64,000 nucleotides of DNA from Sophora flavescens. Taxonomy: Eukaryota > Streptophyta > Magnoliopsida > Fabales > Fabaceae. Shown here piece by piece: positions 24,361 through 37,585 of this stretch. Each line of letters begins with the position of its first letter. Positions within the stretch are counted from its first letter, which is position 1. The notes under the pieces were generated by a model. The model was not told the origin of the DNA, ran no database searches, and saw only the letters and a program-made list of their open reading frames with translations. The stretch covers positions 109,804 to 173,803 of the forward strand of contig JAUPTC010000047.1 of assembly GCA_030762895.1 (NCBI GenBank), given 5' to 3'. A program made the translations under genes and the position numbers.

Positions 24361-24362
24361 TT

Positions 24363-24376
24363 TGGTATCGAGAGCC
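24363..24376 (+). other. Altered PBS of unit 14
   Basis: TGGTATCGAGAGCC has one inserted G relative to the tRNA-iMet complement, leaving only seven paired bases at the terminal side. Unit 18 shows the related TGGCATCGAGAGCC at 31870-31883. Confidence 0.6.
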
Positions 24377-24451
24377 ATCCTTCCTAGAGTGACTTGTGAT
24401 TTTGTTTTTTCAATTTTTTCGGAAGTTTGAATTTTTCTTAGTGGTTTCTTC

Positions 24452-25361
24452 ATGGAGTCACTAATGAAGAAAAATGATGCCAAGAAAATGGAGGATCTTT
24501 TCTATTCTAGATGCTATGTGAAGGACAAGATATGTAGCTTGGTCATTGATAGAAAGGGTTACATCAACCTAGCTAGTACCACCATGGTGCAAAAGTTGGG
24601 ACTTCCTCTTCTAGAGCATCCACAACCGTATGTCATTTGGAGCATCCCGGAGTTTAGTGATTTTGGTGACGTGATGGTGAACAAACAAGTACGAGTGCCT
24701 TTCCGGATTGGGAGATATAAAGATGACGTTTTATGTGATGTGGTGCCCATGGAAACGAAGCACTTGTTGCTTGGGCGTCCATGGAGGATTGAACGACAAG
24801 CTGAGATATGATGCCGACAACGACAAGTACTCATTTGTATTTAATAATCGCAAAATTACTCTTGGACCATTGTCACCAAAACAAGTGTATGAAGATCAAA
24901 TGTACTTGAAAGGAGAGAGTGAGAGAAATAGAATGATTGAGAAAACAATAAAAGAAGAGTGTTTGGTGAATGAGGAAAGCAAAGAAGGAGAAGTAATAAA
25001 AAAAAAGAAAGCCATGAGAAAAAGGTAGAAGAAAAGGGAATGGAGGAAAACAAACAGAATGAAAAAGACGTTGAGAAAAAGGTGGAGACTGCATTTTTTG
25101 AAGGGGAAAATAAAAAGAAAAAAAATTGAGGCAAAGGTTGAAAGAGGAATTGAGAGTCTTCCTATAAAAGAAAATAAGGTGAAGGGAGCAATGTTGGCAA
25201 GGCAGCCTATATATATCTTTCTATGTAAAGATGCTTGTTTGACTACTAATGCAAACTCTTTGCCTAGAGGTGATGACTCTATTTTGAAGGAAGTTGAAGA
25301 AACAATTCCAAGAGAGGTGCCCCATGGATTCAAAATGGTTGTGTTTGAACCCGGAGGATAA
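24452..25361 (+). pseudogene. Unit 14 protease-derived ORF, three breaks
   Basis: Open 24452-24811, 24708-25028 and 25059-25361. Same break pattern as unit 10: GCTGAG, nine-A run, eight-A run before TTGAGG. Confidence 0.75.
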
Positions 25362-25417
25362 AGAAGACTCCTTAAGGCAATAAATTCGAGGTCGAATTCT
25401 TTTCAAGAGGGAGGGAA

Positions 25418-26238
25418 TGATGCAAACCAAGGACGATGTCCAATTTGAGGCCAAATTAATATTTTTGATGAAAATTTTATTTTCATTGTGGTGAACCCGT
25501 ATGCTTGATTTTGGTCCGATCTTGATCTACGAATCTCCGATTGATGCATTCTTTCGAGCGTTGGAAAGCTTAGGGAATTATCTACAAATCATATCTCAGG
25601 CCCCTTGACCAAATTCGGCTTCTATCATGGTGAAAAAGGGCTGCAAGTTTAATACGAATTCTTGGACCTTAAATGAGTTATATGTTAATTGGGCTACACT
25701 AAGCTTGATGAATGAGCAAGGCCCATTATGAATGGTGGCTGGCACGTTTTTGGAACTTACAAAGGAGAGCAACCTTTGGCTTGCATGCCTAGGTAACTCC
25801 TTTAGAAGTTATGGAACCACTTTTATTATTTTCTTAAGTAGGATAGTTATGTTCTTTTAATAACCACTTAGTGGAGAGTTATGTCTAGTTATTAGGAGTT
25901 TATGTCATCTTATGATGACCTTTGGTTTTTATTTCCCTATGCTATATGTACACACCTATTACATGATGAATGATAACTTTGAGTTCAATTTGGATTGATT
26001 CCATTTGTGAGAGTGTTTTCTCTCTTGGGTTCTTCATTGAGCCAACCCTTGTTCTTATCAAGAATCCAAGATTCTTGTGGCGAACATCACCTTGGCTTAT
26101 CAAATCCCCTTGGACTTGTGGCGCCTACCTCCCATTTCTCATCTTATCCAATTTTGTATTTCATCTTCTTCTATAATTTTTGTTGCCACTCAAGGATAGA
26201 TCCGAAAATCTACATGCTCCTTTTAGGATCATATATCA
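25418..26238 (+). mobile_element. LTR 14, 821 bp
   Basis: Middle-block copy with the short CTCCTTTTAGG run, followed by PBS TGGCATCAGAGCC. Confidence 0.92.
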
Positions 26239-26328
26239 TTTGGCATCAGAGCCATCCTTCCTAGAGTGACTTGTGATTTTGTTTTTTCAATTTTTTCGGC
26301 AGTTTGAATTTTTCTTAGTGGTTTCTTC

Positions 26329-27236
26329 ATGGAGTCACTAATGAAGAAAAATGATGCCAAGAAAATGGAGGATCTTTTCTATTCTAGATGCTATGTGAAG
26401 GACAAGATATGTAGCTTGGTCATTGATAGAAAGGGTTACATCAACCTAGCTAGTACCACCATGGTGCAAAAAGTTGGGACTTCCTCTTCTAGAGCATCCA
26501 CAACCGTATGTCATTTGGAGCATCCCGGAGTTTAGTGATTTTGGTGACGTGATGGTGAACAAACAAGTACGAGTGCCTTTCCCGGATTGGGAGATATAAA
26601 GATGACGTTTTATGTGATGTGGTGCCCATGGAAACGAAGCACTTGTTGCTTGGGCGTCCATGGAGGATTGAACGACAAGCTGAGATATGATGCCGACAAC
26701 GACAAGTACTCATTTGTATTTAATAATCGCAAAATTACTCTTGGACCATTGTCACCAAAACAAGTGTATGAAGATCAAATGTACTTGAAAGGAGAGAGTG
26801 AGAGAAATAGAATGATTGAGAAAACAATAAAAGAAGAGTGTTTGGTGAATGAGGAAAGCAAAGAAGGAGAAGTAAAAAAAAAAGAAAGCCATGAGAAAAA
26901 GGTAGAAGAAAAGGGAATGGAGGAAAACAAACAGAATGAAAAAGACGTTGAGAAAAAGGTGGAGACTGCATTTTTGAAGGGGAAAATAAAAAGAAAAAAA
27001 TTGAGGCAAAGGTTGAAAGAGGAATTGAGAGTCTTCCTATAAAAGAAAATAAGGTGAAGGGAGCAATGTTGGCAAGGCAGCCTATATATATCTTTCTATG
27101 TAAAGATGCTTGTTTGACTACTAATGCAAACTCTTTGCCTAGAGGTGATGACTCTATTTTGAAGGAAGTTGAAGAAACAATTCCAAGAGAGGTGCCCCAT
27201 GGATTCAAAATGGTTGTGTTTGAACCCGGAGGATAA
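26329..27236 (+). pseudogene. Unit 15 protease-derived ORF, several breaks
   Basis: An extra A (GTGCAAAAAG) ends the first frame at 26535. An extra C in CCTTTCCCGG and the GCTGAG variant follow. 26587-27042 (151 codons) carries the protease tail and the whole Lys/Glu linker, because GTAAAAAAAAAAGAAAG lacks the AT of GTAAT. The connector is open 27054-27236. Last unit with Lys159 to Asn. Confidence 0.72.
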
Positions 27237-27292
27237 AGAAGACTCCTTAAGGCAATAAATTCGAGGTCGAATTCTTTTCAAGAGGGAGGGAA

Positions 27293-28114
27293 TGATGCAA
27301 ACCAAGGACGATGTCCAATTTGAGGCCAAATTAATATTTTTGATGAAAATTTTATTTTCATTGTGGTGAACCCGTATGCTTGATTTTGGTCCGATCTTGA
27401 TCTACGAATCTCCGATTGATGCATTCTTTCGAGCGTTGGAAAGCTTAGGGAATTATCTACAAATCATATCTCAGGCCCCTTGACCAAATTCGGCTTCTAT
27501 CATGGTGAAAAAGGGCTGCAAGTTTAATACGAATTCTTGGACCTTAAATGAGTTATATGTTAATTGGGCTACACTAAGCTTGATGAATGAGCAAGGCCCA
27601 TTATGAATGGTGGCTGGCACGTTTTTGGAACTTACAAAGGAGAGCAACCTTTGGCTTGCATGCCTAGGTAACTCCTTTAGAAGTTATGGAACCACTTTTA
27701 TTATTTTCTTAAGTAGGATAGTTATGTTCTTTTAATAACCACTTAGTGGAGAGTTATGTCTAGTTATTAGGAGTTTATGTCATCTTATGATGACCTTTGG
27801 TTTTTATTTCCCTATGCTATATGTACACACCTATTACATGATGAATGATAACTTTGAGTTCAATTTGGATTGATTCCATTTGTGAGAGTGTTTTCTCTCT
27901 TGGGTTCTTCATTGAGCCAACCCTTGTTCTTATCAAGAATCCAAGATTCTTGTGGCGAACATCACCTTGGCTTATCAAATCCCCTTGGACTTGTGGCGCC
28001 TACCTCCCATTTCTCATCTTATCCAATTTTGTATTTCATCTTCTTCTATAATTTTTGTTGCCACTCAAGGATAGATCCGAAAATCTACATGCTCCTTTTT
28101 AGGATCATATATCA
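27293..28114 (+). mobile_element. LTR 15, 822 bp
   Basis: Typical middle-block copy. Confidence 0.92.
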
Positions 28115-28205
28115 TTTGGTATCAGAGCCATCCTTCCTAGAGTGACTTGTGATTTTGTTTTTTCAATTTTTTTCGGAAGTTTGAATTTTTCTTAGTGGTT
28201 TCTTC

Positions 28206-29114
28206 ATGGAGTCACTAATGAAGAAAAATGATGCCAAGAAAATGGAGGATCTTTTCTATTCTAGATGCTATGTGAAGGACAAGATATGTAGCTTGGTCAT
28301 TGATAGAAAGGGTTACATCAACCTAGCTAGTACCACCATGGTGCAAAAGTTGGGACTTCCTCTTCTAGAGCATCCACAACCGTATGTCATTTGGAGCATC
28401 CCGGAGTTTAGTGATTTTGGTGACGTGATGGTGAACAAACAAGTACGAAGTGCCTTTCCGGATTGGGAGATATAAAGATGACGTTTTATGTGATGTGGTG
28501 CCCATGGAAACGAAGCACTTGTTGCTTGGGCGTCCATGGAGGATTGAACGACAAGCTGAGATATGATGCCGACAACGACAAGTACTCATTTGTATTTAAT
28601 AATCGCAAAATTACTCTTGGACCATTGTCACCAAAACAAGTGTATGAAGATCAAATGTACTTGAAAGGAGAGAGTGAGAGAAAAAGAATGATTGAGAAAA
28701 CAATAAAAGAAGAGTGTTTGGTGAATGAGGAAAGCAAAGAAGGAGAAGTAATAAAAAAAGAAAGCCATGAGAAAAAGGTAGAAGAAAAGGGAATGGAGGA
28801 AAACAAACAGAATGAAAAAGACGTTGAGAAAAAGGTGGAGACTGCATTTTTTAAGGGGAAAAAGAAAAAGAAAAAAAATTGAGGCAAAGGTTGAAAGAGG
28901 AATTGAGAGTCTTCCTATAAAAGAAAATAAGGTGAAGGGAGCAATGTTGGCAAGGCAGCCTATATATATCTTTCTATGTAAAGATGCTTGTTTGACTACT
29001 AATGCAAACTCTTTGCCTAGAGGTGATGACTCTATTTTGAAGGAAGTTGAAGAAACAATTCCAAGAGAGGTGCCCCATGGATTCAAAATGGTTGTGTTTG
29101 AACCCGGAGGATAA
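28206..29114 (+). pseudogene. Unit 16 protease-derived ORF, several breaks
   Basis: GTACGAAGTG (extra A) ends the first frame at 28475. 28463-28882 (139 codons) carries the rest of the protease and the linker, here with a seven-A run. The linker reads TTTTTTAAGGGGAAAAAG, changing Glu to Lys. Connector 28812-29114. Last unit of the continuous GCTGAG run. Confidence 0.73.
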
Positions 29115-29170
29115 AGAAGACTCCTTAAGGCAATAAATTCGAGGTCGAATTCTTTTCAAGAGGGAGGGAA

Positions 29171-29991
29171 TGATGCAAACCAAGGACGATGTCCAATTTG
29201 AGGCCAAATTAATATTTTTGATGAAAATTTTATTTTCATTGTGGTGAACCCGTATGCTTGATTTTGGTCCGATCTTGATCTACGAATCTCCGATTGATGC
29301 ATTCTTTCGAGCGTTGGAAAGCTTAGGGAATTATCTACAAATCATATCTCAGGCCCCTTGACCAAATTCGGCTTCTATCATGGTGAAAAAGGGCTGCAAG
29401 TTTAATACGAATTCTTGGACCTTAAATGAGTTATATGTTAATTGGGCTACACTAAGCTTGATGAATGAGCAAGGCCCATTATGAATGGTGGCTGGCACGT
29501 TTTTGAACTTACAAAGGAGAGCAACCTTTGGCTTGCATGCCTAGGTAACTCCTTTAGAAGTTATGGAACCACTTTTATTATTTTCTTAAGTAGGATAGTT
29601 ATGTTCTTTTAATAACCACTTAGTGGAGAGTTATGTCTAGTTATTAGGAGTTTATGTCATCTTATGATGACCTTTGGTTTTTATTTCCCTATGCTATATG
29701 TACACACCTATTACATGATGAATGATAACTTTGAGTTCAATTTGGATTGATTCCATTTGTGAGAGTGTTTTCTCTCTTGGGTTCTTCATTGAGCCAACCC
29801 TTGTTCTTATCAAGAATCCAAGATTCTTGTGGCTAACATCACCTTGGCTTATCAAATCCCCTTGGACTTGTGGCGCCTACCTCCCATTTCTCATCTTATC
29901 CAATTTTGTATTTCATCTTCTTCTATAATTTTTGTTGCCACTCAAGGATAGATCCGAAAATCTACATGCTCCTTTTTAGGATCATATATCA
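29171..29991 (+). mobile_element. LTR 16, 821 bp
   Basis: Last copy with TTCGAGCG and TTGCCAC, closing the middle block. It has GTGGCTAAC for GTGGCGAAC, which also occurs in LTRs 20, 26 and 32. Confidence 0.92.
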
Positions 29992-30081
29992 TTTGGTATC
30001 AGAGCCATCCTTCCTAGAGTGACTTGTGATTTTGTTTTTTCAATTTTTTCGGAAGTTTGAATTTTTCTTAGTGGTTTCTTC

Positions 30082-30989
30082 ATGGAGTCACTAATGAAGA
30101 AAAATGATGCCAAGAAAATGGAGGATCTTTTCTATTCTAGATGCTATGTGAAGGACAAGATATGTAGCTTGGTCATTGATAGAAAGGGTTACATCAACCT
30201 AGCTAGTACCACCATGGTGCAAAAGTTGGGACTTCCTCTTCTAGAGCATCCACAACCGTATGTCATTTGGAGCATCCCGGAGTTTAGTGATTTTGGTGAC
30301 GTGATGGTGAACAAACAAGTACGAGTGCCTTTCCGGATTGGGAGATATAAAGATGACGTTTTATGTGATGTGGTGCCCATGGAAACGAAGCACTTGTTGC
30401 TTGGGCGTCCATGGAGGATTGAACGACAAGCGAGATATGATGCCGACAACGACAAGTACTCATTTGTATTTAATAATCGCAAAATTACTCTTGGACCATT
30501 GTCACCAAAACAAGTGTATGAAGATCAAATGTACTTGAAAGGAGAGAGTGAGAGAAAAAGAATGATTGAGAAAACAATAAAAGAAGAGTGTTTGGTGAAT
30601 GAGGAAAGCAAAGAAGGAGAAGTAATAAAAAAAAGAAAGCCATGAGAAAAAGGTAGAAGAAAAGGGAATGGAGGAAAACAAACAGAATGAAAAAGACGTT
30701 GAGAAAAAGGTGGAGACTGCATTTTTTGAAGGGGAAAATAAAAAGAAAAAAAATTGAGGCAAAGGTTGAAAGAGGAATTGAGAGTCTTCCTATAAAAGAA
30801 AATAAGGTGAAGGGAGCAATGTTGGCAAGGCAGCCTATATATATCTTTCTATGTAAAGATGCTTGTTTGACTACTAATGCAAACTCTTTGCCTAGAGGTG
30901 ATGACTCTATTTTGAAGGAAGTTGAAGAAACAATTCCAAGAGAGGTGCCCCATGGATTCAAAATGGTTGTGTTTGAACCCGGAGGATAA
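30082..30989 (+). pseudogene. Unit 17 protease-derived ORF, two breaks
   Basis: Open 30082-30645 (187 codons), connector 30687-30989. It returns to GCGAG and Lys159, and is the last unit without the upstream ATG. Confidence 0.78.
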
Positions 30990-31045
30990 AGAAGACTCCT
31001 TAAGGCAATAAATTCGAGGTCGAATTCTTTTCAAGAGGGAGGGAA

Positions 31046-31867
31046 TGATGCAAACCAAGGACGATGTCCAATTTGAGGCCAAATTAATATTTTTGATGAA
31101 AATTTTATTTTCATTGTGGTGAACCCGTATGCTTGATTTTGGTCCGATCTTGATCTACGAATCTCCGATTGATGCATTCTTTCGTGCGTTGGAAAGCTTA
31201 GGGAATTATCTACAAATCATATCTCAGGCCTCCTTGACCAAATTCGGCTTCTATCATGGTGAAAAAGGGCTGCAAGTTTAATACGAATTCTTGGACCTTA
31301 AATGAGTTATATGTTAATTGGGCTACACTAAGCTTGATGAATGAGCAAGGCCCATTATGAATGGTGGCTGGCACGTTTTTGAACTTACAAAGGAGAGCAA
31401 CCTTTGGCTTGCATGCCTAGGTAACTCCTTTAGAAGTTATGGAACCACTTTTATTATTTTCTTAAGTAGGATAGTTATGTTCTTTTAATAACCACTTAGT
31501 GGAGAGTTATGTCTAGTTATTAGGAGTTTATGTCATCTTATGATGACCTTTGGTTTTTATTTCCCTATGCTATATGTACACACCTATTACATGATGAATG
31601 ATAACTTTGAGTTCAATTTGGATTGATTCCATTTGTGAGAGTGTTTTCTCTCTTGGGTTCTTCATTGAGCCAACCCTTGTTCTTATCAAGAATCCAAGAT
31701 TCTTGTGGCGAACATCACCTTGGCTTATCAAATCCCCTTGGACTTGTGGCGCCTACCTCCCATTTCTCATCTTATCCAATTTTGTATTTCATCTTCTTCT
31801 ATAATTTTTGTTGTCACTCAAGGATAGATCCGAAAATCTACATGCTCCTTTTTAGGATCATATATCA
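31046..31867 (+). mobile_element. LTR 17, 822 bp
   Basis: Transition copy: TTCGTGCG and TTGTCAC as in LTRs 1-3, but GGCCTCCTTGACC, halfway between the left GGCCCCTTGACC and the right GGCCTCCCGACC forms. Confidence 0.92.
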
Positions 31868-31959
31868 TTTGGCATCGAGAGCCATCCTTCCTAGAGTGAC
31901 TTATGATTTTGTTTTTTCAAATTTTTTCGGAAGTTTGAATTTTTCTTAGTGGTTTCTTC

Positions 31960-32866
31960 ATGGAGTCACTAATGAAGAAAAATGATGCCAAGAAAATGGA
32001 GGATCTTTTCTATTCTAGATGCTATGTGAAGGACAAGATATGTAGCTTGGTCATTGATAGAAAGGGTTACATCAACCTAGCTAGTACCACCATGGTGCAA
32101 AAGTTGGGACTTCCTCTTCTAGAGCATCCACAACCGTATGTCATTTGGAGCATCCCGGAGTTTAGTGATTTTGGTGACGTGATGGTGAACAAACAAGTAC
32201 GAGTGCCTTTCCGGATTGGGAGATATAAAGATGACGTTTTATGTGATGTGGTGCCCATGGAAACGAAGCACTTGTTGCTTGGGCGTCCATGGAGGATTGA
32301 ACGACAAGCGAGATATGATGCCGACAACGACAAGTACTCATTTGTATTTAATAATCGCAAAATTACTCTTGGACCATTGTCACCAAAACAAGTGTATGAA
32401 GATCAAATGTACTTGAAAGGAGAGAGTGAGAGAAAAAGAATGATTGAGAAAACAATAAAAGAAGAGTGTTTGGTGAATGAGGAAAGCAAAGAAGGAGAAG
32501 TAATAAAAAAAGAAAGCCATGAGAAAAAGGTAGAAGAAAAGGGAATGGAGGAAAACAAACAGAATGAAAAAGACGTTGAGAAAAAGGTGGAGACTGCATT
32601 TTTTGAAGGGGAAAATAAAAAGAAAAAAAATTGAGGCAAAGGTTGAAAGAGGAATTGAGAGTCTTCCTATAAAAGAAAATAAGGTGAAGGGAGCAATGTT
32701 GGCAAGGCAGCCTATATATATCTTTCTATGTAAAGATGCTTGTTTGACTACTAATGCAAACTCTTTGCCTAGAGGTGATGACTCTATTTTGAAGGAAGTT
32801 GAAGAAACAATTCCAAGAGAGGTGCCCCATGGATTCAAAATGGTTGTGTTTGAACCCGGAGGATAA
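31960..32866 (+). pseudogene. Unit 18 protease-derived ORF, one break
   Basis: Open 31960-32634 (224 codons) through protease and Lys/Glu linker with a seven-A run. Only the eight-A run before TTGAGG separates it from the connector (32564-32866). Confidence 0.8.
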
Positions 32867-32922
32867 AGAAGACTCCTTAAGGCAATAAATTCGAGGTCGA
32901 ATTCTTTTCAAGAGGGAGGGAA

Positions 32923-33743
32923 TGATGCAAACCAAGGACGATGTCCAATTTGAGGCCAAATTAATATTTTTGATGAAAATTTTATTTTCATTGTGGTGAA
33001 CCCGTATGCTTGATTTGGTCCGATCTTGATCTACGAATCTCCGATTGATGCATTCTTTGGTGCGTTGGAAAGCTTAGGGAATTATCTACAAATCATATCT
33101 CAGTCCTCCCGACCAAATTCGGCTTCTATCATGGTGAAAAAGGGCTGCAAGTTTAATACGAAATCTTGGACCTTAAATGAGTTATATGTTAATTGGGCTA
33201 CACTAAGCTTGATGAATGAGCAAGGCCCATTATGAATGGTGGCCGGCACGTTTTTGGAACTTACAAAGGAGAGCAACCTTTGGCTTGCATGCCTAGGTAA
33301 CTCCTTTAGAAGTTATGGAACCACTTTTATTATTTTCTTAAGTAGGATAGTTATGTTCTTTTAATAACCACTTAGTGGAGAGTTATGTCTAGTTATTAGG
33401 AGTTTATGTCATCTTATGATGACCTTTGGTTTTTATTTCCCTATGCTATATGTACACACCTATTACATGATGAATGATAACTTTGAGTTCAATTTGGATT
33501 GATTCCATTTGTGAGAGTGTTTTCTCTCTTGGGTTCTTCATTGAGCCAACCCTTGTTCTTATCAAGAATCCAAGATTCTTGTGTCTAACATCACCTTGGC
33601 TTATCAAATCCCCTTGGACTTGTGGCGCCTACCTCCCATTTCTCATCTTATCCAATTTTGTATTTCATCTTCTTCTATAATTTTTGTTGTCACTCAAGGA
33701 TAGATCCGAAAATCTACATGCTCCTTTTTAGGATCATATATCA
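32923..33743 (+). mobile_element. LTR 18, 821 bp
   Basis: First right-block copy: GATTTGGTCC (one T fewer), TTTGGTGCG, CAGTCCTCCCGACC, ACGAAATCTTGG and GGCCGGC. The LTR 5' part is open for 69 codons (33026-33235), a frame closed in most other LTRs and not called a gene. Confidence 0.92.
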
Positions 33744-33834
33744 TTTGGTATCAGAGCCATCCTTCCTAGAGTGACTTATGATTTTGTTTTTTCAAATTTT
33801 TTCGGAAGTTTGAATTTTTCTTAGTGGTTTCTTC

Positions 33835-34743
33835 ATGGAGTCACTAATGAAGAAAAATGATGCCAAGAAAATGGAGGATCTTTTCTATTCTAGATGCTAT
33901 GTGAAGGACAAGATATGTAGCTTGGTCATTGATAGAAAGGGTTACATCAACCTAGCTAGTACCACCATGGTGCAAAAGTTGGGACTTCCTCTTCTAGAGC
34001 ATCCACAACCGTATGTCATTTGGAGCATCCCGGAGTTTAGTGATTTTGGTGACGTGATGGTGAACAAACAAGTACGAAGTGCCTTTCCGGATTGGGAGAT
34101 ATAAAGATGACGTTTTATGTGATGTGGTGCCCATGGAAACGAAGCACTTGTTGCTTGGGCGTCCATGGAGGATTGAACGACAAGCGAGATATGATGCCGA
34201 CAACGACAAGTACTCATTTGTATTTAATAATCGCAAAATTACTCTTGGACCATTGTCACCAAAACAAGTGTATGAAGATCAAATGTACTTGAAAGGAGAG
34301 AGTGAGAGAAAAAGAATGATTGAGAAAACAATAAAAGAAGAGTGTTTGGTGAATGAGGAAAGCAAAGAAGGAGAAGTAATAAAAAAAAGAAAGCCATGAG
34401 AAAAAGGTAGAAGAAAAGGGAATGGAGGAAAACAAACAGAATGAAAAAGACGTTGAGAAAAAGGTGGTGACTGCATTTTTTGAAGGGGAAAATAAAAAGA
34501 AAAAAAATTGAGGCAAAGGTTGAAAGAGGAATTGAGAGTCTTCCTATAAAAGAAAATAAGGTGAAGGGAGCAATGTTGGCAAGGCAGCCTATATATATCT
34601 TTCTATGTAAAGATGCTTGTTTGACTACTAATGCAAACTCTTTGCCTAGAGGTGATGACTCTATTTTGAAGGAAGTTGAAGAAACAATTCCAAGAGAGGT
34701 GCCCCATGGATTCAAAATGGTTGTGTTTGAACCCGGAGGATAA
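33835..34743 (+). pseudogene. Unit 19 protease-derived ORF, several breaks
   Basis: GTACGAAGTG ends the first frame at 34104. The protease tail is open 34079-34399, the connector 34480-34743. First unit with GGTGGTGACTGC (Glu211 to Val), carried by all later units where readable. Confidence 0.74.
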
Positions 34744-34799
34744 AGAAGACTCCTTAAGGCAATAAATTCGAGGTCGAATTCTTTTCAAGAGGGAGGGAA

Positions 34800-35619
34800 T
34801 GATGCAAACCAAGGACGATGTCCAATTTGAGGCCAAATTAATATTTTTGATGAAAATTTTATTTTCATTGTGGTGAACCCGTATGCTTGATTTGGTCCGA
34901 TCTGGATCTACGAATCTCCGATTGATGCATTCTTTGGTGCGTTGGAAAGCTTAGGGAATTATCAACAAATCACATCTCAGTCCTCCCGACCAAATTCGGC
35001 TTCTATCATGGTGAAAAAGGGCTGCAAGTTTAATACGGATTCTTGGACCTTAAATGAGTTATATGTTAATTGGGCTACACTAAGCTTGATGAATGAGCAA
35101 GGCCCATTATGAATGGTGGCCGGCACGTTTTTTGAACTTACAAAGGAGAGCAACATTTGGCTTGCATGCCTAGGTAACTCCTTTAGAAGTTATGGAACCA
35201 CTTTTATTATTTTCTTAAGTAGGATAGTTATGTTCTTTTAATAACCACTTAGTGGAGAGTTATGTCTAGTTATTAGGAGTTTATGTCATCTTATGATGAC
35301 CTTTGGTTTTTATTTCCTATGCTATATGTACACACCTATTACATGATGAATGATAACTTTGAGTTCAATTTGGATTGATTCCATTTGTGAGAGTGTTTTC
35401 TCTCTTGGGTTCTTCATTGAGCCAACCCTTGTTCTTATCAAGAATCCAAGATTCTTGTGGCGAACATCACCTTGGCTTATCAAATCCCCTTGGACTTGTG
35501 GCGCCTACCTCCCATTTCTCATCTTATCCAATTTTGTATTTCATCTTCTTCTATAATTTTTGTTGTCACTCAAGGATAGATCCGAAAATCTACATGCTCC
35601 TTTTAAGGATCATATATCA
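34800..35619 (+). mobile_element. LTR 19, 820 bp
   Basis: TCTGGATC, ATCAACAAATCACATCTC, ACGGATTC and GGCCGGC. Private CAACATTTGG and CTTTTAAGG. TATTTCCTATG lacks one C. Confidence 0.92.
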
Positions 35620-35710
35620 TTTGGTATCAGAGCCATCCTTCCTAGAGTGACTTATGATTTTGTTTTTTCAAATTTTTTCGGAAGTTTGAATTTTTCTTAG
35701 TGGTTTCTTC

Positions 35711-36617
35711 ATGGAGTCACTAATGAAGAAAAATGACGCCAAGAAAATGGAGGATCTTTTCTATTCTAGATGCTATGTGAAGGACAAGATATGTAGCTTG
35801 GTCATTGATAGAAAGGGTTACATCAACCTAGCTAGTACCACCATGGTGCAAAAGTTGGGACTTCCTCTTCTAGAGCATCCACAACCGTATGTCATTTGGA
35901 GCATCCCGGAGTTTAGTGATTTTGGTGACGTGATGGTGAACAAACAAGTACGAGTGCCTTTCCGGATTGGGAGATATAAAGATGACGTTTTATGTGATGT
36001 GGTGCCCATGGAAACGAAGCACTTGTTGCTTGGGCGTCCATGGAGGATTGAACGACAAGCGAGATATGATGCCGACAACGACAAGTACTCATTTGTATTT
36101 AATAATCGCAAAATTACTCTTGGACCATTGTCACCAAAACAAGTGTATGAAGATCAAATGTACTTGAAAGGAGAGAGTGAGAGAAAAAGAATGATTGAGA
36201 AAACAATAAAAGAAGAGTGTTTGGTGAATGAGGAAAGCAAAGAAGGAGAAGTAATAAAAAAAGAAAGCCATGAGAAAAAGGTAGAAGAAAAGGGAATGGA
36301 GGAAAACAAACAGAATGAAAAAGACGTTGAGAAAAAGGTGGTGACTGCATTTTTTGAAGGGGAAAATAAAAAGAAAAAAAATTGAGGCAAAGGTTGAAAG
36401 AGGAATTGAGAGTCTTCCTATAAAAGAAAATAAGGTGAAGGGAGCAATGTTGGCAAGGCAGCCTATATATATCTTTCTATGTAAAGATGCTTGTTTGACT
36501 ACTAATGCAAACTCTTTGCCTAGAGGTGATGACTCTATTTTGAAGGAAGTTGAAGAAACAATTCCAAGAGAGGTGCCCCATGGATTCAAAATGGTTGTGT
36601 TTGAACCCGGAGGATAA
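35711..36617 (+). pseudogene. Unit 20 protease-derived ORF, one break
   Basis: Open 35711-36385 (224 codons); connector 36354-36617. First unit with GACGCC for GATGCC at codon 9-10 (synonymous), kept by all units to the right. Confidence 0.8.
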
Positions 36618-36673
36618 AGAAGACTCCTTAAGGCAATAAATTCGAGGTCGAATTCTTTTCAAGAGGGAGGGAA

Positions 36674-37494
36674 TGATGCAAACCAAGGATGATGTCCAAT
36701 TTGAGGCCAAATTAATATTTTTGATGAAAATTTTATTTTCATTGTGGTGAACCCGTATGCTTGATTTGGTCCGATCTTGATCTACGAATCTCCGATTGAT
36801 GCATTCTTTGGTGCGTTGGAAAGCTTAGGGAATTATCTACAAATCATATCTCAGTCCTCCCGACCAAATTCGGCTTCTATCATGGTGAAAAAGGGCTGCA
36901 AGTTTAATACGAAATCTTGGACCTTAAATGAGTTATATGTTAATTGGGCTACACTAAGCTTGATGAATGAGCAAGGCCCATTATGAATGGTGGCTGGCAC
37001 GTTTTTGGAACTTACAAAGGAGAGCAACCTTTGGCTTGCATGCCTAGGTAACTCCTTTAGAAGTTATGGAACCACTTTTATTATTTTCTTAAGTAGGATA
37101 GTTATGTTCTTTTAATAACCACTTAGTGGAGAGTTATGTCTAGTTATTAGGAGTTTATGTCATCTTATGATGACCTTTGGTTTTTATTTCCCTATGCTAT
37201 ATGTACACACCTATTACATGATGAATGATAACTTTGAGTTCAATTTGGATTGATTCCATTTGTGAGAGTGTTTTCTCTCTTGGGTTCTTCATTGAGCCAA
37301 CCCTTGTTCTTATCAAGAATCCAAGATTCTTGTGGCTAACATCACCTTGGCTTATCAAATCCCCTTGGACTTGTGGCGCCTACCTCCCATTTCTCATCTT
37401 ATCCAATTTTGTATTTCATCTTCTTCCATAATTTTTGTTGTCACTCAAGGATAGATCCGAAAATCTACATGCTCCTTTTTAGGATCATATATCA
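36674..37494 (+). mobile_element. LTR 20, 821 bp
   Basis: Resembles LTR 18 rather than LTR 19 in the 5' part, with GGATGATG for GGACGATG. First copy with CTTCCATAA. Confidence 0.92.
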
Positions 37495-37585
37495 TTTGGT
37501 ATCAGAGCCATCCTTCCTAGAGTGACTTATGATTTTGTTTTTTCAAATTTTTTCGGAAGTTTGAATTTTTCTTAGTGGTTTCTTC

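Noticed and set aside
33026..33235. 69-codon ORF in the 5' part of LTRs 18 and 20
   Set aside because: The frame is closed in most other LTRs; it follows from the loss of one T and one TGA and shows no domain.
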